64,000 nucleotides of DNA from Azolla caroliniana (taxonomy: Eukaryota; Polypodiophyta): positions 1,240,001 to 1,304,000 of the forward strand of contig JBHGNT010000010.1 of the NCBI GenBank assembly GCA_043228905.1, given 5' to 3'. The notes below the pieces were generated by a model that made no database searches, was not told the DNA's origin, and saw only the letters and a list, made by a program, of their open reading frames with translations. Position numbers and translations under genes: made by a program. This document shows positions 57,054 through 64,000 of this stretch, piece by piece (position 1 is the stretch's first letter; the number at the start of each line of letters is the position of its first letter).

Positions 57054-59284
57054 GAAATGTTACCGGAGGAGAAAACGACAATGATCGAGCTACTCAAAGA
57101 ATTATGAGATGTTTTTGCATGGTCATATGAAGATATGCAAGGCTTGGACCCCTAGTTGTACCAACATCAGATCCATCTTAGTAAGGATGCGAAGCCGGTA
57201 GCGCAACGACGTTACCGGATGAACCCAAATTATGCGGCAAAAGTAAAAGAGGAAATTGATAAATTGCTAAGAGTCGGTTTTATCCGACCGATAAAGCAAG
57301 CAACGTGGTTGAGTCCAATAAGTGTAGTACCAAAGAAGAACGGCAAAATCCGAGTCTGTGTTGACTATCAAAAACTTAATGCGGCCACGGTAATAGATGC
57401 CTTTCCACTATCATTCACGGATGGTGTATTAGATGCGGTAGCCGGTCACAAAGTGTACTGTTTCTTGGATGGGTTCAATGGGTATAATCAAATTCAGATG
57501 CACCCCGTGGACCAGGAAAAGACGACGTTCGTTACGGAGTGGGGAGTGTTTGTTGTAATGATCATGATGTTTGGGCTCAAAACAACACCGACAACATTTC
57601 AAAGAATTATAATGGAGATATTCGGAGAGTACACCCCGATGTTCATGCAAGTATTTTTGGATGATTTTGCCGTCTATAGCCGGGGGGAAGACCAGTTGCA
57701 CCACCTCCGGATGTGTTTGGAGAAGAGTTGGGGATCTCGATTAAGTTTAAATCTGACGAAGTGTCTTTTCAGAGTCACAAGTGGTGCACTGCTTGGGCAC
57801 ATTATCAGTAAGGAGGGAATTGTTGTGGACCTAGACAAGGTAAAAGCAATTCTGCAAGCACCACCATCAACTAACGCCAAAGCATTGAGCTGGTTCTTAG
57901 GGCAGACCCGGTGGCATAGCCAGATGCTCCGGTATCTAGCAAACTTCGCAACTCCATTGCATGTGACCGTGCACCGAGTACCATTTCAATGGACAGAGCA
58001 AGAGGAGAAGGCTTATTAGGGGCCGAAAGTGATGTTGTCACAGGCTCCGGTGGTGCAGCCTCCTAATTGGACAAAGGATTTTCATGTGTTTGTTGATACA
58101 TCGGATATAGCAATCGGGAGTGTGCTCATGCAACTCACAGAGCCGAAGTGGTACCGACCGTTATACTACGCCAACTGAAAGCTTTCAAAAGTTGAACGGA
58201 ATTATTCAACAACAGAGAGAGAAGCTTTGGGGATGGTATACAGTGTCACGAAGTACCACCACTATTTGTTAGGACGCAAGTTTTCATTCCATGTTGAGCA
58301 CTCAACGGTAATCTACATGGTGTCTAGGCATCATTAACTGGCAAGCTGGCGGGATGGACCCTATTACGACAAGAGTTTGAATTTGATACATACCACCGAC
58401 CTAGAGTCCAGCATGTTGTAGCGAACTATTTGAGCCAGTTTGAATCTGGCGAAGCAAGTGACGTGGTTCAGCATGAGTTTTCAAACGCGGAGTTATTCAA
58501 GGTGACTACAAAGACAATAGTAGATGAAACAGTGTCTGGGGAGGACAAGTGGCTCACGGACATGCACTAGTTTCTGAGCTCCAGATTAACTCCGAAAGAG
58601 CTGAGCCGGGACGAACGCAAACGCCTAACGGTCCAAAGCTGAAATTTTTGCTTGGTGCAGGATACACTATACTATAAGGGAGCCGACAACATCTGGCGAC
58701 GCACAATGCGGAGTGACGAGAAGGACTCAATCTTATGTGAAGCTCACTACGGTGTTGCCAGAGGGCACTATGCCGGGGACGCCACCGCTTGGAAAATATG
58801 GCAAAGTGGGTTATGATGGCCAATAACTCTCGAAGACGCAGTCCGTTACTGCAAAGAGTGTGCCTATGCCAACGATTAGGTCAACCAACGTAGAAGGCTT
58901 GAATGCCACATCAACTGGTGCTGTCGTTAGAACCTTTCCAGAAGTGGGGCTTAGATTTTATGGGACCATTCAAGCCGCCAACAATGCGTACCGGGAATCG
59001 GTATATTATAGTAGCCACGGATTACAAAGGCAAAGGCGCTCTGGGACTATACCGCGGCATCGACGGCCAAGTTTCTATATGAGTATATATGATGCCGGTA
59101 TGGGTGCCCGATTGAGTTGATTAGTGACCAAGGAGGACATTTTCTCGGCCACGTTGTATGCGGTGGTTCACAAACGCAGTACCGCGGCATTGACGGCCAA
59201 GTTTCTATACGAGTATATATGATGCCAGTATGGGTGCCCGATTGAGTTGATTAGTGACCAAGGAGGAAATTTTCTCGGCCACGT
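57054..59284 (+). pseudogene. Gypsy-2 pol remnant (RT, RNase H, integrase)
   Basis: This plus-strand gypsy of another family has an open RT frame 57156-58019: RRYRMNPNYAAKVKEEIDKL, WLSPISVVPKKNGKIRVCVD, FLDGFNGYNQIQMHP and the catalytic FLDDFAVYSRG near 57655. RNase H (FHVFVDTSDIAIGSVLMQL; TTEREALGMVYSVTKYHHYL) follows at about 58080-58400 with stops. Integrase sequence (EAHYGVARGHYAG; CKECAYAN; ISDQGGHFLGHVV) runs to 59284, where the LTR of gypsy-A interrupts it. The 5' part is cut by the copia-5 LTR. A 130-bp tandem duplication lies at its right end. Confidence 0.9.
59050..59284. repeat. 130-bp tandem duplication within the integrase remnant
   Basis: taccgcggcatcgacggcc at 59050 recurs at 59180. 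The first copy runs on past ggccacgttgt into atgcggtgg; the second is cut after ggccacgt by the LTR at 59285. Confidence 0.9.
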
Positions 59285-60066
59285 TGTCGAGATATTATGC
59301 AAGTGCGTGTGGAAACGAGGCGGGACCGCGGGGGTCTCGAACCAAAGAGCAAGCGAGGGAGGAGAAAGAGAGAGAACCGGCTACGCAGGACCGGGGATAC
59401 ACAGGGACACGGCCCTTCAACACGGAGAACGCGAACAGACACCGACACAGACATATGCGAATGACTAAATATGTATATCAACAAAAATGGCCAACACGAC
59501 TACAACCCTCGATGGGGCACAGGCTGGTTACAACCGGACAGGACGGCGAACAGATGCCGATGCCTGTTCGCTTCGACGCACAAAGGGGCGGCAGGTCGGA
59601 GGTGCTGCCGGAAGCACTCGGGCGTTCCTCGAAACAGCGCGAGCCTCCTCGGGACCCTGCACAGAAAGCTATGGAGCTCAAGAAGGAAGGGAACAGAGAG
59701 AGAAGCGTCCAGAAACGGTCCGACAGCACTTCGTCCTCTCTGCACGAGATCCCTGCAACAGCTCTTTCTTGCTCCTTATATAGGCCAACGAGCAGGCCGT
59801 CATGTCAGCTTTATTCCCTGTCCCTTTTGAACAGGGATCCGCTCCGTTCCTCACGCATCCGCCGCCGACTCGTACAGTTCCTTAGCACGCGCGCGCGACC
59901 GAAAAGACTGTTCGCGCGGTCTTTGTCTCCACTTGTGCTAGGGCCCGTTCCTGCCGATTATCCTCCTAATTCGCTTCTATGTACAACTTGGAGCGTGCGC
60001 GCGTGAAGAACCGGTTCCCACGCCTTGGTGCGCCGATTCCGCTTATGGACGGTTTTCTTCACGACA
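59285..60066 (-). repeat. 3' LTR of gypsy-A
   Basis: On the minus strand it starts tgtcgtgaagaaaaccg at 60066, directly after a polypurine tract (aggtgggggcgga), and ends aatatctcgaca at 59285 (782 bp). A TATA box (cctatataagg) is at about 59773-59783. ACGT (59281-59284) lies directly outside. Confidence 0.92.
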
Positions 60067-60137
60067 TCCGCCCCCACCTAACCGCGCATCCTCCGGTATG
60101 CGCCAAGAGAGTTGGGACGGAGAAAACCGGCCCGTCT

Positions 60138-61543
60138 TCATTCCTCGCCCGTCGGTTCTTCCTCGTTTTCGGATCGTTCGTCACTGCTGACTAGGAGAGC
60201 CGGGTCTGGCTCGTCGTCGTGTCGCTTCTTGAACGCTTTGATCCGCTTCCCTGCAACCGGTATCGCCATTCTCGTGCCGTCGAGTTCCGCCAGGTGATAT
60301 GTCCCGTTGTCATTGGCGCTCCGTACCACGTAAGGCCCGAACCACCTTCGTGCGAACTTCCGTGTAGCTCGGTGCTGGTTGTCGAGGCTGTTGTCGTAGA
60401 CGAGCACCCAGTCACCTTCTTCGATTTTCTTCGGTCGGAGCCGGTGCGTTCGGTCGAACCTGGCTTTGTTCTTTGTCCTCGCCACCCGGAGCTTCTCCGC
60501 AGCCAGTTCCACGTCCTCCGGTCTCCGCTCGAGCTGTCGTATACGCGCGGCCAACAACTCCTCCCGGCTCATCTCGTCCCTCCAGTCGACCGTTGCCCAC
60601 GAGGAGATCGTCCGTTCCATCGGCATGATCGGCTTCTGGCCGAACATGAGCTCCGTTGGCATGTACCCGGTTACCGAACTGTGCGTGGTCCGGTCTGCCC
60701 ACAAAGCATAAGGTAGCAGCCGCGGCCAGTTACCGACTCGGCCTCCGCATGCCCGAACCAACGCCTTGACGATCGGCCCGTGTCCGCGCTCCACCTTTCC
60801 ATTCGCCTCCGGATTGTACGCAGTGGTGAGCGAGAGCTTGACTCCCAGCCGGTCGAACAGCTCCGCGGCTTCTTCGGCGTCCAACTCCCCTCGGTCAGCC
60901 ACGATCTTCCCGACGCACCCGTACCGGCATATCACGTCCTCGATTAGGAACCGACATACGGCCGCGGTCGTTTTGTTCGGAAGGGCCCGGCCTTCCGCCT
61001 GGTTCGTCAGATCCTCCCGAGCTAGGACCAGGTACCGCATCTGTCCTACCCCCATTGGCATCGTCACCAGATCTACCATCCATTTGAAGTGGATGGTCGG
61101 AGGGTACGTAGGGTGAAGCTCGTCCCGGTGTCGGACCACGGAGTGCATCTGACAGCTCTCGCAAGTTGTCACGAATCGATGCACGTCCCGGTACAGTCCT
61201 GGCCACCAGTACTTCTCCTTTATCTTCTCGAACGTGTCCCAAGTTCCACGGTGTCCGGCCCAAGGGCTGTCGTGGTAGGCCGTCAGCAGCTCCTCCTGTT
61301 CTTCCTTCATCGCCACCACCCGGAGCGGAGCGCCGTCCCTCTTCTTCGGGTGCTTCCATAGATAGCCATCCCGGAGAAAGAACCGGTACGCTTTCTTCCG
61401 GATCCGGCTGGCCTCGTCTTTCGTCCATGACGCATCCGGCGCCATTGTCCTCAAGAACCCGCCGATCTGCAGCCACTCCCCGTCGTACTTTCTCGCGTCG
61501 AAGTCGTTAAGCGCCGGAGTGCTCGTCCCGTCGGTTGTTACGT
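60138..61543 (-). CDS. Gypsy-A pol fragment: integrase with open frame
   Basis: The minus-strand frame is open from the LTR boundary at 61543 to the stop at 60138 (about 468 residues; an internal Met is at 61454). It contains the zinc-binding H/C region (YHDSPWAGHRGTWDTF; CESCQMH), the catalytic core (WMVDLVTMPMG; IVADRGELD; YNPEANGKVERGHG) and a GPY module (ARRWFGPYVV), ending in an acidic tail. No stop or frameshift. RT and RNase H are absent because the LTR of gypsy-B interrupts the gene just upstream. The rest of the element is expected beyond the window if gypsy-B is a nested insertion. Confidence 0.9.
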
Positions 61544-62344
61544 TGTCGAGATATTACGCAAGTGCGTGTGGAATCGAGGCGGGACCGCGGGGGTCTCGAA
61601 CCAAAGAGCAAGCGCGGGAGGGGAAAGGGAGAGAACCGGCTACGCAGGACCGGGGATACACAGGGACACGGCCCTTCAGCACGGAGAACGCGAACAGAGA
61701 CTGACACAGACATATGCGAATGACTTAATATGTATATTCAGAAAAATGGCTAACACTACTACAACCCACGATGGGGCACAGGTTGGTTACAACCGAACAG
61801 GCCGGCGAACAGATGCCGATGCCTGCTCGCTTCGACGCACAAAACGGGCAAAGGGGGGGGGGTAGCAGGTTGGAGGTGCTGCCGGAAGCACTCGGGCGTT
61901 CCTCGAAACAGCGCGAGCCTCCTCCGAACCCTGCACAGAAGCTGTGGAGCTCAAGAAGGAAGGAAACAGAGAGAGAGCGACGTCCAGAAACGGTCCGACA
62001 GCACTTCGTCCTCTCTGCGCGAGATCCTTGCAACAGCTCTTTCCCGCTCCTTATATAGGCTGACGAGCAGGCCGTCGCGTCAGCTTTTATTCCCTGTCCC
62101 TTTTGGACAGGGATCCGCTCCGTTTTTCACGCTTCCGCGTAGTTACGCCACCGGCTTGTACAGTTCGCGCGCGCGACCGAAAAGACTGTTCGCGCGGTCT
62201 TTGTCTCCACTTGAGTTAGGGCCCGTTCCTGCCGATTATCCTCCTAAGTCGTTTCTATGTACAACTTGGAGCGTGCGCGCGTGAAGAACCGGTTCCCACG
62301 CCTTGGTGCGCCGATTCCGCCTATGGACGGTTTTCTTCACGACA
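61544..62344 (-). repeat. 3' LTR of gypsy-B
   Basis: 801 bp, minus-strand tgtcgtgaagaaaaccg (62344) to atctcgaca (61544). TATA box at about 62048-62058. Very similar to the gypsy-A LTR, with scattered substitutions and small indels. ACGT at 61540-61543 lies directly outside, within gypsy-A pol. Confidence 0.92.
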
Positions 62345-62415
62345 TCCGCCCCCACCTAACCGCGCATCCTCCGGTATGCGCCAAGAGAGTTGGAACGGAG
62401 AAAACCGGCCCGTCT

Positions 62416-64000
62416 TCATTCCTCGCCCGTCGGTTCTTCCTCGTTTTCGGATCGTTCGTCACTGCTGTCTAGGAGAGCCGGGTCCGGCTCGTCGTCATGT
62501 CGCTTCTTGAACGCTTTGATCCGCTTCCCTGCAACCGGTATCGCCACTCTCGTGCCGTCAAGTTCCGCCAGGTGATATGTCCCGTTGTCATTGGCGCTCC
62601 GTACTACGTAAGGCCCGAACCACCTTTGTGCGAACTTCCGTGTAGCTCGGTGCTGGTTGTCGAGGCTGCTGTCGTAGACGAGCACCCAGTCACCTTCGTC
62701 GATTTTCTTCGGTCGTAGCCGGTGCGTTCGGTCGAACCGGGCTTTGTTCTTTGTCCTCGCCACCCGGAGCTTCTCCGTAGCCAGTGCCACGTCCTCCGGT
62801 CTCCGCTCGAGCTGTCGTATGCGTGCGGCCAACAACTCCTCCCGGCTCATCTCGTCCCTCCAGTCGACCGTTGCCCACGAGGAGATCGTCCGTTCAATCG
62901 GCATGATCGGCTTCTGGCCGAACATGAGCTCCGTCGGCATGTACCCGGTTACCGAACTGTGCGTGGTCCGGTCTGCCCACAAAGCATAAGGTAGCAGCCG
63001 CGGCCAGTCACCGACTCGGCCTCCGCATGCCCGAACCAACGCCTTGACGATCGGTCCGTGTCCGCGCTCCACCTTCCCATTCGCCTCCGGATTGTACGCA
63101 GTGGTGAGCGAGAGCTGGACTCCCAGCCGGTCGAACAGCTCCGCGGCTTCTTCGGCGTCCAACTCCCCTCGGTCAGCCACGATCTTCCCGACGCACCCGT
63201 ACCGGCATATCACGTCCTCGATTAGGAACCGGCATACGGCCGCGGTCGTTTTGTTTGGAAGGGCCCGGCCTTCCACCTGGTTCGTCAGATCCTCCCGCGC
63301 TAGGACCAGGTACCGCATCTGTCCTACCCCCATTGGCATCGTCACCAGATCTACCATCCATTTGAAGTGGATGGTCGGAGGGTACGTGGGGTGAAGCTCG
63401 TCCCGATGTCGGACTATGGAGTGCATCTGACAGCTCCCGCAAGTTGTCACGAACCGATGCACGTCCCGGTACTGCCCCGACCACCAATACTTCCCCTTTA
63501 GTTTCTCAAACGTAGCCCATGTTCCACGGTGTCCAGCCCAAGGGCTGTCGTGGTAGGCCGTCAGTAGCTCCTCCTGTTCTTCCTTCATTGCCACCACCCG
63601 GAGCGGAGCGCCGTCCCTCTTCTTCGGGTGTTTCCACAGATAGCCATCCCGGAGAAAGAACCGGTACGCTTTCTTCCGGATCCGGTTGGCCTCGTCCTTC
63701 GTCCATGACGCATCGGGCGTCATTGTTTTCAAAAACCCACCGATCTGCAGCCACTCCCCGTCGTACTTGCTCGCGTCGAAGTCGTTAAGCGCCGGAGTGC
63801 TTGTTCCGTCGGTTGTTACATACGCAGTCTCGAAGAAGTCCACGCCGACCTCTTCGTCCTCCGAAACCATGCCGCCCTCGTCATCGAATCTCGCCCTTGA
63901 AAGCATGTCGGCCATGGCGTTGTCTTTCCCGGAAATGTGTCGTATTACCGGGTCCAGGGACTTGATGTATGCTATCCACCTGAGCATTGCCAGGTCCGGC
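62416..64000 (-). CDS. Gypsy-B pol: RNase H end and integrase, open and running off the window
   Basis: The minus-strand frame is open from the window edge (first internal Met at 63987) to 62416, at least 523 residues. It begins at the end of RNase H (WIAYIKSLDPVIRHISGKDN, MADMLSRARFDDEGG). Then come a linker with VTTDGTSTPALNDFD, the integrase zinc region (WAGHRGTWATF; CGSCQMH), catalytic Asp/Asp/Glu context (VADRGELD; NPEANGKVERG) and the GPY module (WFGPYVV). No breaks are seen. It is nearly identical to gypsy-A pol, pointing to recent activity of this family. Confidence 0.92.
   Translation of the reverse strand, partial: PDLAMLRWIAYIKSLDPVIRHISGKDNAMADMLSRARFDDEGGMVSEDEEVGVDFFETAYVTTDGTSTPALNDFDASKYDGEWLQIGGFLKTMTPDASWTKDEANRIRKKAYRFFLRDGYLWKHPKKRDGAPLRVVAMKEEQEELLTAYHDSPWAGHRGTWATFEKLKGKYWWSGQYRDVHRFVTTCGSCQMHSIVRHRDELHPTYPPTIHFKWMVDLVTMPMGVGQMRYLVLAREDLTNQVEGRALPNKTTAAVCRFLIEDVICRYGCVGKIVADRGELDAEEAAELFDRLGVQLSLTTAYNPEANGKVERGHGPIVKALVRACGGRVGDWPRLLPYALWADRTTHSSVTGYMPTELMFGQKPIMPIERTISSWATVDWRDEMSREELLAARIRQLERRPEDVALATEKLRVARTKNKARFDRTHRLRPKKIDEGDWVLVYDSSLDNQHRATRKFAQRWFGPYVVRSANDNGTYHLAELDGTRVAIPVAGKRIKAFKKRHDDEPDPALLDSSDERSENEEEPTGEE

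Overview
The window is nuclear DNA of a land plant, most likely a flowering plant. Two ordinary host genes show this. One is a chalcone synthase-type polyketide synthase with the classic phase-1 intron in a Cys codon. The other is a three-exon arabinose-5-phosphate isomerase of the plant SETH3 type (SIS plus two CBS domains). Nearly everything else is transposon: Ty1/copia and Ty3/gypsy LTR elements, LINEs, tRNA-like SINEs, and MULE and hAT miniature elements. I cannot name the species from sequence alone.

Layout. 1-3183 is the 3' half of a decayed gypsy element with its 3' LTR. It abuts a decayed minus-strand copia element (3184-8307). At 8156-11309 a duplicated block carrying the edge of that copia LTR brackets a minisatellite of about 104-bp monomers (8738-10210). 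From 11742 to 13016 are a gag fragment of an unusual gypsy lineage and an old gypsy relic. At 13017-17344 is a 3'-truncated plus-strand copia. At 17460-20215 is a minus-strand LINE split by a gypsy solo LTR. At 20212-22163 is the 5' part of another minus-strand copia. From 22164 to 24400 are a tetranucleotide microsatellite, a tandem run of SINE-like units holding a second solo LTR, and further tRNA-like pieces. From 24413 to 35352 are LINE fragments, long AT-rich stretches without genes, a GC-rich exon-like block with a hairpin, and a 584-bp hAT-type MITE.

The chalcone synthase-like gene is at 35938-37325 and looks intact. It is followed by a young full-length copia element (38163-43990, two 467-bp LTRs), more LINE fragments, and a 1,080-bp MULE-type MITE (48954-50033) that ends 137 bp before the isomerase start codon. 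The isomerase gene (50170-52204) also looks intact.

The right end (53427-64000) is a nest of LTR elements: two LTRs head to head, a gypsy gag with its 5' LTR inserted into a copia gag, a copia LTR inserted into a plus-strand gypsy pol, and two closely related minus-strand gypsy elements, one apparently inserted in the other, both with open pol frames.

The two host genes show no operon-like or pathway link. The first belongs to phenylpropanoid/polyketide metabolism. The second feeds Kdo synthesis for the pectin rhamnogalacturonan II. The main leads are an ACGT insertion preference in one gypsy LTR family, AUG-stop mini-uORFs before the isomerase start, a MULE with its own empty site elsewhere in the window, heat-shock-element motifs in one LTR, and the higher-order minisatellite. 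I found no CRISPR array, no rRNA and no convincing functional tRNA gene.
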